Assembly: GCA_045595165.1 (NCBI GenBank)
Contig: JAZNZY010000021.1
Coordinates: forward strand, 112,913 to 176,912
Origin: SFLA01 sp045595165
GTDB lineage: Bacteria; Bacillota; Clostridia; Oscillospirales; CAG-382
Length of the DNA: 64,000 bases
Direction: 5' to 3'
The position numbers and the translations under genes were made by a program. The notes below the pieces were generated by a model that saw only the letters and a program-made list of their open reading frames with translations, was not told where the DNA came from and made no database searches. Within the stretch, counting starts at the first letter, position 1. Each line of letters opens with the position of its first letter. Positions 18,546 to 26,689 of this stretch are shown in pieces.

Positions 18546-19274
18546 TTAAACACTCCTTTCAAAAAGTGCCAGATATTCGGTGTTTCCGTCCCCTCCCGCA
18601 ATAGGCGAGGGCGCTGTCTTTAACAGAATTAGTCCGTTTTCGGCGGCGGCTTTTTTTATTTTCTCAAAAACCGCTTCTTTTATCTTGCCGTCCTTATCCT
18701 TCACGATTCCCCCTTTGCCGATATTCTCTCTCCCCGCCTCAAACTGAGGCTTTACGAGGGAGATAAAATACCCCTTTTTAAGCACTCTTGCCACCGCGGG
18801 ATAAACAAGTGTCTGGGAAATAAAGGAAAGGTCTGTGGTAACGATATCGGGTAAAAAAGGCAGGTCCTCGGGGTAAATATCCCTCGCGTTGGTGTTTTCC
18901 ATAACGTAAACGCGGTCGTCTGCACGCAAAGTCTTATCGAGCTGATCTCTGCCCACGTCAAGAGCGATAACACGCATTGCTCCTCTTTGCAAAAGGCAAT
19001 CCGTAAATCCGCCCGTGGATGCGCCAAGGTCAAGTGCGTTTAAGTTCTTCACGTCGATACCGAAAATATCCAAAGCGGCTTCCAGCTTTCTGCCTGCGCG
19101 GGAAACAAATTTGTCCGCGTCTTCTATGCGGATATCTTCAGCTCCCGTAACCTCCGTCCCCGCCTTTTTAACGGGGACGCCGTTTACAAAAACCCTGCCG
19201 GAATCAATATATTCTTTGGCTTTACTGCGGCTGGGGGCTAACCCCTTTTCCGCCAGATAAAGGTCTATTCGCAT
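18546..19274 (-). CDS. tlyA: TlyA family rRNA methyltransferase / S4-domain protein
   Basis: 242 residues from ATG 19272-19274, which overlaps the dxs end by 10 bp. The frame extends further upstream inside dxs, but only this start gives the family N-terminus MRIDLYLAEKGLAPSRSKAK. S4 RNA-binding domain about 1-60; FtsJ-like SAM domain about 60-240 with LDLGASTGGFTDCLLQRGA near 85 and KPQFEAGRE near 184. Homologues 2'-O-methylate 16S/23S rRNA. The gene order dxs-tlyA-nadK-argR-recN is a well-known Firmicutes cluster. Confidence 0.93.
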   Translation of the reverse strand: MRIDLYLAEKGLAPSRSKAKEYIDSGRVFVNGVPVKKAGTEVTGAEDIRIEDADKFVSRAGRKLEAALDIFGIDVKNLNALDLGASTGGFTDCLLQRGAMRVIALDVGRDQLDKTLRADDRVYVMENTNARDIYPEDLPFLPDIVTTDLSFISQTLVYPAVARVLKKGYFISLVKPQFEAGRENIGKGGIVKDKDGKIKEAVFEKIKKAAAENGLILLKTAPSPIAGGDGNTEYLALFERSV

Positions 19275-21094
19275 AATTTTTGCGCAAGGGAGGTGGAGTC
19301 TATCCCCGCAAGGGCACGTAGAGTTGCCGTGTCGCCGTGGGGTAAAAAGTCCTCTGCGCCGCAGACCGTAACACGGGCGCGGAGCTGCTTTTGCGCACAC
19401 ATAGCGGCGATACTCTCGCCGATACCGCCCTTTTTCATACCCTCCTCCGCCGTTACGATAACACGGGCGTTTTTAATAAGGTGGGTAATATCGGGCAGAG
19501 GCTTTACCCGTATAAGACGGATAAGGCGCACGTTGGTTCCGTTGGCGTGGGCGATCTCGCAAGCGCGGTAAGCCTCCGCCGTTTCACTGCCCGTGGTAAT
19601 AAGCACGGTGTATATAAATTCACTCTGACCGAAATCGGTTACGGCGTAATCTATATCGGACATAGACTGTCCTTCAGGCACGTTTCCTCTGGGATAACGC
19701 ACTACCGAAGGGGTATCAAGATCAAGGGCGCGCTTTAAGCACACCTTTAATTCGGTTTCCGTATAAGGGGACCACACGGTTATACCGGGTATGGAATTGA
19801 GATACGCCATATCGAACATACCGTGGTGGGTAGGTCCGTCCGCGCCGACTATTCCCGCCCTGTCAAGCGCGATTACAACGGGAAGCTTTTGCAAAGCCAC
19901 GTCGTGTATAAGCTGATCGTAAGACCTTTGAGAAAAGGTGGAATAAACCGCAAAAACAGGCTTCATTCCCCCTGCCGCCAGACCTGCGGAGAATGTCATT
20001 GCGTGCTCTTCCGCTATGCCGACGTCAAAAAATCTATCGGGAAACGCCTTTGCGAAGGGGGCAAGTCCCGTGCCGTATTCCATTGCAGCGGTTACGGCGC
20101 AGATGCGCTTGTCCATCACCGCAAGGCGGGTGAGAGTATCTCCGAATACGGCCGAATAGCTTTTTCCGCTTTCCTTTACTTCGCCGCTCTCTCTGTCAAA
20201 CCCGGAAACGCCGTGGAAAAATGCAGGGTTTTTCTCCGACGGGGCGTAGCCGTTGCCCTTTTTGGTGCAAACGTGTACCACCGAGCATCTTCCGTCCGCC
20301 TTGGCTTCCTTAAGCACGTCCTCCATAGCAGAGATATCGTGCCCGTCAAGAGGGCCGAAGTAGTGCATTCCCATCTGCTCGAAAAGATTTTCGTGGACCA
20401 GATGGCGTTTTGCCCAGTTTTTAAAGCCGGAAGCCATATCCACCAAGCCCTTGCCGATGCCGGGCACAGCCAAAAACACCTTCTGAACGAACCGTTTGAA
20501 GCCGAAATACTTTTTGCTTACACGGATACGGGAAAGAAGCTTTGACGTGGCGCCCACGTTGGGAGAAATGGACATACCGTTATCGTTTAAGATTATTACT
20601 AAATTATCATAGGAAGCACAGTTGTTAAGGGCTTCATAAGCCATACCGCCCGTAAGCGCCCCATCACCTATCACCGCTACGGTGATATTTTTTCTTCCTG
20701 AGATCTTATCCGCCGCCGCAAAGCCTGCGGCTGCGGAAATGGAAGTGGAGGAATGGCCCGATCCAAAAGGATCCGCCTTGCTCTCCGTCCGCTTCTGGAA
20801 GCCGGAAAGCCCTCCGTATTTGCGGAGGGTGTGCATAAACGTCCGTCTGCCCGTAAGCATTTTGTGAACGTAGCTTTGATGGCTTACGTCAAAAATAATT
20901 CTGTCCTCGGGGCAATCGAACACGCGGTGAATGGCAATGGTAAGCTCCACCGCGCCCAGATTGGACGCAAGATGACCGCCGTTTGCGGCGGTTACGTTTA
21001 TAAGCTCAGAACGAATTTCCGCCGCAAGTATCTTTAATTGTTCGGGCGGAAGCTTTTTTACATCCGCCGGGGTGGAAATCGTTTCTAAAATCAT
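19265..21094 (-). CDS. dxs: 1-deoxy-D-xylulose-5-phosphate synthase
   Basis: 609 residues. The thiamine-diphosphate domain shows GHSSTSISAAAGFA (near 113) and the metal site GDGALTGGMAYEALNN (near 143). The transketolase central domain has DVGIAEEHAMTFSAGLA (near 358) and DRAGIVGADGPTHHG (near 412). It makes DXP from pyruvate and glyceraldehyde-3-phosphate, the first step of the MEP isoprenoid route and a precursor of thiamine and pyridoxal. It starts 6 nt after oapA. Confidence 0.96.
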   Translation of the reverse strand: MILETISTPADVKKLPPEQLKILAAEIRSELINVTAANGGHLASNLGAVELTIAIHRVFDCPEDRIIFDVSHQSYVHKMLTGRRTFMHTLRKYGGLSGFQKRTESKADPFGSGHSSTSISAAAGFAAADKISGRKNITVAVIGDGALTGGMAYEALNNCASYDNLVIILNDNGMSISPNVGATSKLLSRIRVSKKYFGFKRFVQKVFLAVPGIGKGLVDMASGFKNWAKRHLVHENLFEQMGMHYFGPLDGHDISAMEDVLKEAKADGRCSVVHVCTKKGNGYAPSEKNPAFFHGVSGFDRESGEVKESGKSYSAVFGDTLTRLAVMDKRICAVTAAMEYGTGLAPFAKAFPDRFFDVGIAEEHAMTFSAGLAAGGMKPVFAVYSTFSQRSYDQLIHDVALQKLPVVIALDRAGIVGADGPTHHGMFDMAYLNSIPGITVWSPYTETELKVCLKRALDLDTPSVVRYPRGNVPEGQSMSDIDYAVTDFGQSEFIYTVLITTGSETAEAYRACEIAHANGTNVRLIRLIRVKPLPDITHLIKNARVIVTAEEGMKKGGIGESIAAMCAQKQLRARVTVCGAEDFLPHGDTATLRALAGIDSTSLAQKLCE

Positions 21095-21100
21095 ACTTTT

Positions 21101-21667
21101 TTACTTTTTCTTTCCTTGTTTTTTTGAAAAAACGCTTAAAACTTTTGCGGTTAAAAGGGTTATTTCCCTGCTTTTTTCCATTCCCACACGCTTGCCCAGC
21201 GCTTTTCCCCCAACTGTAATGGAAGAAACGAGGGCTGTAAGGGACAGGGTGAGCCAGAATGCCAGTTCCCCATCAAGTCCGGAGAACAGTACCACGGCAA
21301 TAGTCGCCGCAGATGCGCCGGAAACGACACCGCAAATATCGCCTACTATATCGTTGCAAAAGGAGGATACCTTTTCCGCGTTGGCGATAAGCCACACGGC
21401 GCGCTTGCCCACAGGGTCCTTCTTCGCCGCCATTGCGTTGAATGCGGAAATATCCGCCGTGGTGACGGCAAGGCCGATCATATCGAAGATAATACCCAGT
21501 AAGATAAATATAAGCAGCACCGCCAGTGCTGCCCAAACGGGGAGATCCTCCAGCGCCTCGCCGGACAGCAGGGACAGCAGGGCAGTCATAACGAAGCTGA
21601 ATATAAATGCAAAGGTGATCCATATCCGCCGCGCACGGCGTTTGGAGCGTTCTTTATCTGTTTTCAT
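21101..21667 (-). CDS. oapA: OapA-like OLE RNA-associated membrane protein
   Basis: 188 residues from ATG 21665-21667 behind TAGGAAAACT; an in-frame ATG 162 bp upstream runs through an intergenic repeat and was discarded. A basic N-terminus (KERSKRRARR) precedes about four membrane segments (roughly 14-36, 42-68, 105-130, 133-155), and the C-terminus is basic (KKQGKKK). The conserved-looking loop FDMIGLAVTTADISAFNAMAAKKDP lies between segments 2 and 3. OapA binds OLE RNA and holds it at the membrane; its gene normally sits beside the OLE RNA and dxs. Identity is inferred from size, topology, basic ends and exact cluster position, not from an alignment. Confidence 0.78.
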   Translation of the reverse strand: MKTDKERSKRRARRIWITFAFIFSFVMTALLSLLSGEALEDLPVWAALAVLLIFILLGIIFDMIGLAVTTADISAFNAMAAKKDPVGKRAVWLIANAEKVSSFCNDIVGDICGVVSGASAATIAVVLFSGLDGELAFWLTLSLTALVSSITVGGKALGKRVGMEKSREITLLTAKVLSVFSKKQGKKK

Positions 21668-21718
21668 AGTTTTCCTAAAATTTAAATAATTGTTTTTGAT
21701 ATTTAATGTCTGTAATAA

Positions 21719-21830
21719 ATGAGGAACGAGAAACGAGGAATGAGTAACCCACCCCAAAAACGCACAGCGTTTTCGGGGAACCCCGGGAATTATGGTTGAT
21801 TTTTGCAATACCTTGCAAAAATCTTCCAAT
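21719..21830. repeat. C-type inverted repeat carrying element A
   Basis: GAGGAACGAGAAACGAGG units, an element A palindrome (21750-21785: CACCCC..GGGGAACCCCG) and a TTTTTGCA/TGCAAAAAT hairpin lie between the RAYT stop and oapA. Confidence 0.6.
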
Positions 21831-21854
21831 GCGGACTACATTCACTCTTAACGC

Positions 21855-22451
21855 TTAGCTTTTATCTATCCATCTGTATGGATTGTTTTCTATATAATTT
21901 ATTGCTCCGATCATATCGTTTTCATCTCGTATAACGTGATCGTGAAAACGGGATTGCCATATATTTTCACCGTATTCTTTGTTGCAAAACCGTTTGAATG
22001 TAGATACAAATTTTGAAACGGTAGAATTTGCACCCGTGTTATCGGTATGATTTTCACCCGTAGGGACAGGCGTCCGATTCGGGGTCCCTGCAAATGCTTT
22101 TGCATTTGCGGGGTGAATCTTCGACTGTCCGTTTCCGTTATCGGGTATCTGCAACAACAAATGTATGTGATTCGGCATTATAACATATTTTAATACGTTA
22201 ATGCTTTTATAAAAATCGTTTAATTGGTTTATATATTTATCCGCAATTTTTCCGTAATATGTTAATTCAATATGCGGACGGTCGGGGACGCCCGTCCCTA
22301 CGGTTTGCGGGTTGCCGGCGGTTATTTTTGATAATATTTGTTTCATATCCCGAACGCAAATAGTTATCATATATTCGCCGGGAGTACTGTAATCTTGTTT
22401 ATCCCAACGGATGTTTTTACGGGTTGGGAGTGGTGGGTTATTGTTCATCAT
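21855..22451 (-). CDS. REP-associated tyrosine transposase (RAYT, Y1_Tnp/HUH family)
   Basis: 198 residues from ATG 22449-22451. The frame is open further upstream, but that stretch overlaps the preceding gene. The HUH motif is NHIHLLLQIP (near 93) and the C-terminal AINYIENNPYRW matches the family YI..NP region holding the catalytic Tyr. RAYTs are domesticated IS200/IS605-like single-strand nucleases that act on REP hairpins with a GTAG/GGAG foot, and such REPs are abundant here. Two REPs lie in frame inside this gene: one encodes VGTGVPDRP (22276-22301), the other (22060-22130) is itself interrupted by an element A. No ribosome site is visible; the start overlaps the preceding gene, suggesting translational coupling. 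Confidence 0.87.
   Translation of the reverse strand: MMNNNPPLPTRKNIRWDKQDYSTPGEYMITICVRDMKQILSKITAGNPQTVGTGVPDRPHIELTYYGKIADKYINQLNDFYKSINVLKYVIMPNHIHLLLQIPDNGNGQSKIHPANAKAFAGTPNRTPVPTGENHTDNTGANSTVSKFVSTFKRFCNKEYGENIWQSRFHDHVIRDENDMIGAINYIENNPYRWIDKS
22060..22130 (+). repeat. REP interrupted by element A, inside the RAYT coding region
   Basis: GTAGGGACAGGCGTCC (22060-22075) and TCGACTGTCC (22121-22130) together equal the REP found intact elsewhere. The 45 bp between them start GATTCGGGGTCCC and end GGGGTGAATC, an element A palindrome. The 45-bp length keeps the RAYT frame. Confidence 0.8.
22276..22301 (-). repeat. REP element inside the RAYT coding region
   Basis: Reads GTAG followed by GGACGG...CCGTCC arms on the coding strand and is translated as VGTGVPDRP. 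Confidence 0.8.
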
Positions 22452-22890
22452 TTTTTTGGGTTTTATATTTGTATTCAAACAAAATATACAAAATAAAATA
22501 CGCAACCAGCATTAAACAAAAAAACGTTAAAACGTCAACCGCCGCAAGCGCCTCAACTGCGAGAGCTTCATGCATATCCACCAACAAGCCGCCATGCGAC
22601 AGTCTTCCGCCCAGCATAATTATGACAAAAAGATAAAACAAACTCAGTATTACCGCAACAAACTTTTCGTATTTCTTTTGTATCTTTAACAAACGCGGTG
22701 TTATGAATCGCGCGGTAAAGCAAGCAGCAATCCCTGCGGCGTTAAGCAACACCAGCCAGATGACCTGCCAATATTGAGGCAATTCCGAAATCAGTTTCTC
22801 TCTCGGCTCGATCATATATATTGTAAAAACTGCAAAAGCAAACGATGCCGCCAATCCAAACAGGGAATATTTTAAAATGTTTTTAAGCAT
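22438..22890 (-). CDS. Small four-helix membrane protein, unknown function
   Basis: 150 residues with four hydrophobic segments (about 7-27, 42-66, 80-98, 118-142) and a charged C-terminus (KYKTQKNDEQ). No motif recognised. Its 3' end overlaps the RAYT start by 14 bp, so the two probably share a transcript and may have arrived together. It lies between the OLE RNA and oapA, where the known arrangement has nothing. Confidence 0.6.
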   Translation of the reverse strand: MLKNILKYSLFGLAASFAFAVFTIYMIEPREKLISELPQYWQVIWLVLLNAAGIAACFTARFITPRLLKIQKKYEKFVAVILSLFYLFVIIMLGGRLSHGGLLVDMHEALAVEALAAVDVLTFFCLMLVAYFILYILFEYKYKTQKNDEQ

Positions 22891-22905
22891 ATTTACCCCC
22901 TGATT

Positions 22906-23320
22906 TTAACTATGAACGATGAACGATGGAAGTTTTTTGCGGAGCAAAAAACCGTGTAATTGTTTTTGATAAGTAATGTCTGTAATAGTGAAAGTCTGAA
23001 GGGCGCAGGTCATTTGGATGCAGAAGCCTTTTTCGCGAGCGGGGAGCTGTAGTAATCTACTGCCTCCCGAGCGAAAACGGCTACAAAAACGCAAATAAAA
23101 TAAAATTTTGAAGACGATTTTCGTCGGAAAAATTTTTACCTATTAATGTGTTATTAAAGCGGCGGGGCAAGGGGCGCCCCGAAAAATGCTTCCGCATTTT
23201 TTGGGGACCCCGGGCAAGCCGCCCGCCCTACATTGTGGGAAATAACTAAACAGAACTATATACCATTTTTTTGCGTTTTTGGGTCTGCGCCGAATGGACC
23301 CGCTCCCAAAGGATTTTTGA
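22906..23320. repeat. Composite intergenic module
   Basis: GAACGATGAACGATGG units, a TTTTTTGCGG/GCAAAAAAC hairpin, AAAGTCTGAAGGGCGCAGG, the ATTTGGATGCAGAAG..AGCTGTAG..CTACTGC segment, a REP of the GGCGGG class interrupted by element A (23163-23235) and the tail GGGTCTGCGCCGAATGGACC. It separates the OLE RNA 3' end from the small membrane gene. Confidence 0.7.
23163..23235 (-). repeat. REP with element A inserted in its loop
   Basis: On the minus strand GTAGGGCGGGCGGC and the pairing CCCCGCCGC end flank a palindrome CGGGGTCCCC..GGGGCGCCCC (about 23171-23213). TTGCCC occurs on both sides of the insert and may be a target duplication or part of the REP loop. Confidence 0.65.
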
Positions 23321-23323
23321 TTA

Positions 23324-23942
23324 ATGGCGACACGGTACGTAGACCTTGCGGCTTACGGTCAAGTAGGATTTCCCCGCGGTCTCCTTCTCGTCGCCGATGA
23401 AGGGGTTCCCCATTAAAGACCGAGGCGGAGCGTTACCGGTTCCGCGACTTGATTGCCTATGAGTCCGCACTGTAATCCGCACCGTGCCCATGCGTGTTTA
23501 TCTGCCACGATAACAGTCTAGGCGTTTTCCGCCATAGCGCAAAAACGTTTTCTTATCTTCTTTTGCAGACATGATTTCAAACGCGATTTATTCGAGGTTC
23601 GGTAGCTAATCTCACCCCGACATGAACGTTATCCGCCATGACCCACTCAAAGCCGGCTACATCTATCCACAGCATCTGTAATGGTCGTACCGCGTGATAG
23701 GTCTAATCTTAATCACGTAGCCCCCTTTTCCTAAGTATAGGTCCGCCACGTAGAAAAAGCCTCAAAGGAAAGTGGGGTAGCCGCCCCATGCCGTTGGGGT
23801 GCGCCCACAGTCCACTCTCCCAGCATCCACCCTGAACTGGGCGTACAAAGCAAACACCAGGAGCTTCATCGATTTGCCGTTTGACGTATTTTTAGGCACG
23901 CCTTCAAAAACGCCGCGCTAACTAGAATACTGCGCCATCGCA
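23324..23942 (-). ncRNA. ole: OLE RNA (ornate large extremophilic RNA)
   Basis: A ~619-nt stretch without a credible reading frame, with its own promoter. The 5' end (AUGGCG, 23938-23933) can pair with the 3' end (CGCCAU, 23329-23324), closing the RNA. Internal helices are evident, for example GGGCGCACCCC..GGGGCGGCUACCCC near 23780-23810 and UACGUGAUUAAG..CUAUCACGCGGUA near 23690-23725. Length matches the family average (~610 nt). It lies upstream, on the same strand, of the oapA-dxs-tlyA-nadK-argR-recN cluster, the documented OLE neighbourhood. OLE RNA forms a membrane ribonucleoprotein with OapA, OapB and others, linked to cold, alcohol and Mg2+ responses. tmRNA, RNase P and 6S RNA signatures were looked for and not seen. 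Confidence 0.82.
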
Positions 23943-23947
23943 TATTC

Positions 23948-23975
23948 ATTATAACACAGTTTTGCATAAATTCAA
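23948..23975 (-). promoter_or_regulatory. Promoter of the OLE RNA
   Basis: Minus-strand TTGAAT (23970-23975) and TATAAT (23948-23953), 16-bp spacer, preceded by TGTG. Expected start ~23942, just outside the closing helix. Confidence 0.75.
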
Positions 23976-24035
23976 GGGGTTTTTCGGTTTTTTATACACT
24001 ATTTATTCAATATATGCAATTTTACCGTAACAAAT

Positions 24036-24071
24036 CACCCCAAGAAGCCTTGCGGCTTCTCGGGGACCCCG
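24036..24071. repeat. Element A palindrome
   Basis: CACCCC-AAGAAGCC..GGCTTCT-CGGGGACCCCG: an inner hairpin inside the constant CACCCC/GGGGACCCCG frame. Near-identical to the copy at 53844. Confidence 0.75.
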
Positions 24072-24073
24072 AC

Positions 24074-24101
24074 AAAAAAACACCCGTGGAAGCACGGGTG
24101 G
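24074..24101 (-). terminator. Intrinsic terminator after the nucleotidyltransferase gene
   Basis: On the minus strand CACCCGTGC pairs with GCACGGGTG-type arms and is followed by TTTTTTT. It would insulate the OLE promoter from upstream transcription. Confidence 0.65.
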
Positions 24102-24120
24102 TCCGGACCACAATATATAG

Positions 24121-24460
24121 TATAAGAACGAGGAATGAGGAACGAGGAACTTCGGTAAGTTTTTTGCGAGAACGCAAAAAACAATTATAATTTTAAAACG
24201 GCGGGAGTGAACCCCCGCCCTACGTGGTTGCCGTGGCTATTCGATAATTGTAGGGCAGGGGCTTGCTCCTGCCGCGAACTGTTCGCACGAATCTTTCGTC
24301 TGTAGAATTAAAAGTCTGAAGGTGATTAAAGCGGACAGTCGAGGACGCCTGTCCCTACATTCGGAAACCAACTGCAGCGAAACTTTTCAACACCTTTTGC
24401 GTTTCGATCTACAGTGCTAATCGGGGTCCCTGCAAATGCGAACAGCATTTGTGGGGTGAT
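24121..24460. repeat. Composite module with REPIN, REP and element A
   Basis: Contains GAGGAACGAGGAAC units, a TTTTTTGCGAG..CGCAAAAAA hairpin, an inverted REP pair of the GGCGGG/GGCAGG class (24200-24223 minus and 24250-24275 plus, 26-bp spacer with ATTCGATAATT), a single REP (24333-24358 minus) and element A (24422-24459). Confidence 0.7.
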
Positions 24461-24464
24461 TTTT

Positions 24465-25196
24465 TTACCGAGCGCCTAATATTCTCTCTACTTCTTTTAA
24501 ATCCTCTTCTGTATTAACACCTGCCAGCTCGGTTTCATCGGGAAGGATAAATGCATCCACCTTATGACCTGCGGAGATGAGAAACTTGGGGACATCGGTA
24601 AGATAATACTCGCCGGTTACGGGGCTGGGGGTTATTTTTGAAAGGGCATCAAACAGTTTTTCCGAATCAAACATATATATCCCGCCGTTAAGCTCGGGAA
24701 TACGCTTTTGCTCATCGCTTGCGTCCTTGTGCTCGATAATGGCGGTTACTTTACCGTCACTGTCCCTGACGATATGACCGAAGGGAGGGATATCCCCCTT
24801 TGCCACGAAGGTGAGTATGGTGCAGGCGTTACCGCTTTGGATGTGATGCTTTTGAAGCGCCGAAACGCTTTCCCGCCGAAGGAGAGGCATATCTCCGTTT
24901 ATAACGAGAATATCCCCTTTATATCCCTTGAAATGATCTGCGGCGCACATAACCGCGTGGCCCGTGCCCTTTTGCTCCTCCTGCACAGCGTATGCAAAGG
25001 AGGGGAACGCATCCATAACCACCTGCTTTTCGTATCCTACCAGAATGACCTTATCCTCATCGGGGATTGAATCCGTATATTTAAGCACGTAGCCCAGCAA
25101 GGGGGTGCCGTTTGCTTTGCGCATTACCTTGGGAATATGAGTTATATCGCTGCCCAGACGTTTTCCTTTACCGCCCGCAAGTATTAAAGCTTTCAT
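24465..25196 (-). CDS. Sugar nucleotidyltransferase (GlmU N-terminal-like)
   Basis: 243 residues from ATG 25194-25196; the open frame extends upstream but the family start is MKALILAGGKGKRLGSD. That pyrophosphorylase signature is followed by the conserved Lys in HIPKVMRKANGTPLLGY, the Q..GTGHAV motif (EEQKGTGHAVMCA near 93) and VINGDMPLL (near 112). It resembles the uridylyltransferase half of GlmU but lacks the left-handed beta-helix acetyltransferase half, so it makes an NDP-sugar from a sugar-1-phosphate; UDP-GlcNAc is the likeliest product. Confidence 0.8.
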   Translation of the reverse strand: MKALILAGGKGKRLGSDITHIPKVMRKANGTPLLGYVLKYTDSIPDEDKVILVGYEKQVVMDAFPSFAYAVQEEQKGTGHAVMCAADHFKGYKGDILVINGDMPLLRRESVSALQKHHIQSGNACTILTFVAKGDIPPFGHIVRDSDGKVTAIIEHKDASDEQKRIPELNGGIYMFDSEKLFDALSKITPSPVTGEYYLTDVPKFLISAGHKVDAFILPDETELAGVNTEEDLKEVERILGAR

Positions 25197-25235
25197 TTTT
25201 GGCAAACTACCTCTCAAGAACATATTATTAATAAC

Positions 25236-25264
25236 AGTATATCTTGAAAACACTGAGTTGTCAA
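25236..25264 (-). promoter_or_regulatory. Promoter of the nucleotidyltransferase gene
   Basis: Minus-strand TTGACA (25259-25264) and TATACT (25236-25241), 17-bp spacer. Confidence 0.8.
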
Positions 25265-25279
25265 CCACGGGAGGAATAT

Positions 25280-26200
25280 ATGAACACTGAATTTTTTGCA
25301 GGAACAAACACGGATAAAGGATTTATAGGATATCTGGACGGATATTTTTCCGATGCAAAGCGGCTGTATATTATTAAAGGCACGCCGGGAAGCGGAAAAT
25401 CCACCCTTATGAAGCGGCTGGCTTTGGATTGCGAAAATATGGGGTACGAGGTGTGGCGTATACTCTGCTCTTCCGACCCCGCCTCCCTTGACGGAATCTA
25501 TCTCCCACAAATAAAAAGCGGTATTGCCGATGGCACTCCGCCCCACGTTCTGGAGCCCAAATATCCTTTGGCAAAGGAAATAATTTTTGATATGGGCGTG
25601 TTTTTCGATTTAAGCAAGATAAACGGAGAGGAAATAATATCCCTTGCCCGCAAAAAAGCGGAGTGCTATAAACGTGGTTACGGATATATAAAATCCGCGG
25701 TGACGGCGGAAAAAGCAAGCAAAAAGCCGAAAAAAAGCGAAACAAACAGCAGGGGGTTTTTTAATTCCCGCCTTTTGTCCGCCCTGAAGGGAAAGACGGA
25801 TTACTGTGTTTCCTCGGCGTTTACACGGGCGGGGGATATTGTGTGCAATTCCTTTCCCCAAGCGAAAAAAAGAGTATGTGTTGAGGAGAGCTTGTTTGAG
25901 GAGCTTATAAGCTTGGGTAAAATGCACGGGGAGCGGATGTCCCTTTCTCCACACCCCACCCACAGCGGTGAATATGACGGTGCTTTTTTTCACGGCAACA
26001 ACGTTCTGATCACCCCTCAAAAACCGGAATACGACCCCGACGGACTTGAAGCGGCGGCGAAAATATACGATCTGGCGCGCAAAGCCTTTAATGACGCGGC
26101 GGTATGCCACGAGGAATTGGAGAAAATTTATTCATCGGCAATGAATTTCGGCGCGCTGGAGGGCAAATATCCCGCCCTTATAAAGGGGCTTACGGAATAA
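25280..26200 (+). CDS. P-loop ATPase of the PRK06851 type
   Basis: 306 residues from ATG 25280 (GGGAGG 5 nt upstream). Start MNTEFFAGTNTDKGFIGYLDGY is followed by Walker A IIKGTPGSGKSTLMKRLA (about 34-51), then LEPKYPLAKEIIFDMG near 95. This resembles a two-P-loop family conserved in Clostridia and Bacillus whose N-terminal phrase is FFA.GNT.EGF. The family often has a second P-loop near its middle; none is obvious here and the protein is on the short side. Function is not established; a nucleotide-dependent stress or sporulation role has only been guessed. Confidence 0.7.
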   Translation: MNTEFFAGTNTDKGFIGYLDGYFSDAKRLYIIKGTPGSGKSTLMKRLALDCENMGYEVWRILCSSDPASLDGIYLPQIKSGIADGTPPHVLEPKYPLAKEIIFDMGVFFDLSKINGEEIISLARKKAECYKRGYGYIKSAVTAEKASKKPKKSETNSRGFFNSRLLSALKGKTDYCVSSAFTRAGDIVCNSFPQAKKRVCVEESLFEELISLGKMHGERMSLSPHPTHSGEYDGAFFHGNNVLITPQKPEYDPDGLEAAAKIYDLARKAFNDAAVCHEELEKIYSSAMNFGALEGKYPALIKGLTE

Positions 26201-26249
26201 TATGTATTTACAAAGCATATCTTTTTAAAAAAAGGAGATGTGCTTTAAA

Positions 26250-26669
26250 ATGAAAAAAGAAAGAGGAAACATTCTTAACCCCCTGCTGGGGGGAATGATC
26301 GGCGGCGGCGCCATACTTATAATAGGGGTTATTTCTATGCTTATAACGGCGGCGGTGTGTATCGGTATGGAGGATCCCGCCTCGTATACGGTTGCAGGAG
26401 CGTGTATCGCCATGGGAATAAGCGGATGTATCGGCGGGTTTTTGTCCGTAAAGCTGGGCGGTGCGCTCATAAGTGCGGTCTACGCCGCGGTGACCACCCT
26501 TATAATTCTTGCGGCGGTAAGCGTGTTTTTGCCCGAAAGCGAGGGCGTGCTTGCCCGTGTGCTTCCTCCCGTTATCGCATCCCTTTCCCCTCTGCTTGGC
26601 GGATATATCGCTTTGGGCAGAAAGCAGACGAAAGCTGATATTATTAAAAAAGCGGCAAAGAAAAGATAA
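26250..26669 (+). CDS. Small integral membrane protein (TIGR04086-like)
   Basis: 139 residues. ATG 26250 is preferred over the ATG 12 nt upstream because AAAGGAG would touch the latter. Four hydrophobic segments (about 9-36, 42-66, 68-92, 102-122) and a basic C-terminus (KKAAKKR). Glycine-rich segments GGMIGGGAILIIG and GGFLSVKLGG resemble the TIGR04086 family of four-helix proteins in Firmicutes. Function unknown. Confidence 0.6.
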   Translation: MKKERGNILNPLLGGMIGGGAILIIGVISMLITAAVCIGMEDPASYTVAGACIAMGISGCIGGFLSVKLGGALISAVYAAVTTLIILAAVSVFLPESEGVLARVLPPVIASLSPLLGGYIALGRKQTKADIIKKAAKKR

Positions 26670-26689
26670 ATGAGGGACGCGTTCATTCA

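Noticed and set aside
21668..21829. A longer oapA reading from an upstream ATG
   Set aside because: The extension is translated intergenic repeat; a ribosome site and the expected basic N-terminus support ATG 21667.
23324..23942. tmRNA, RNase P RNA or group II intron
   Set aside because: No tRNA-like ends with CCA, no RNase P core motif, no intron domain V or reverse transcriptase; the gene context fits OLE RNA.
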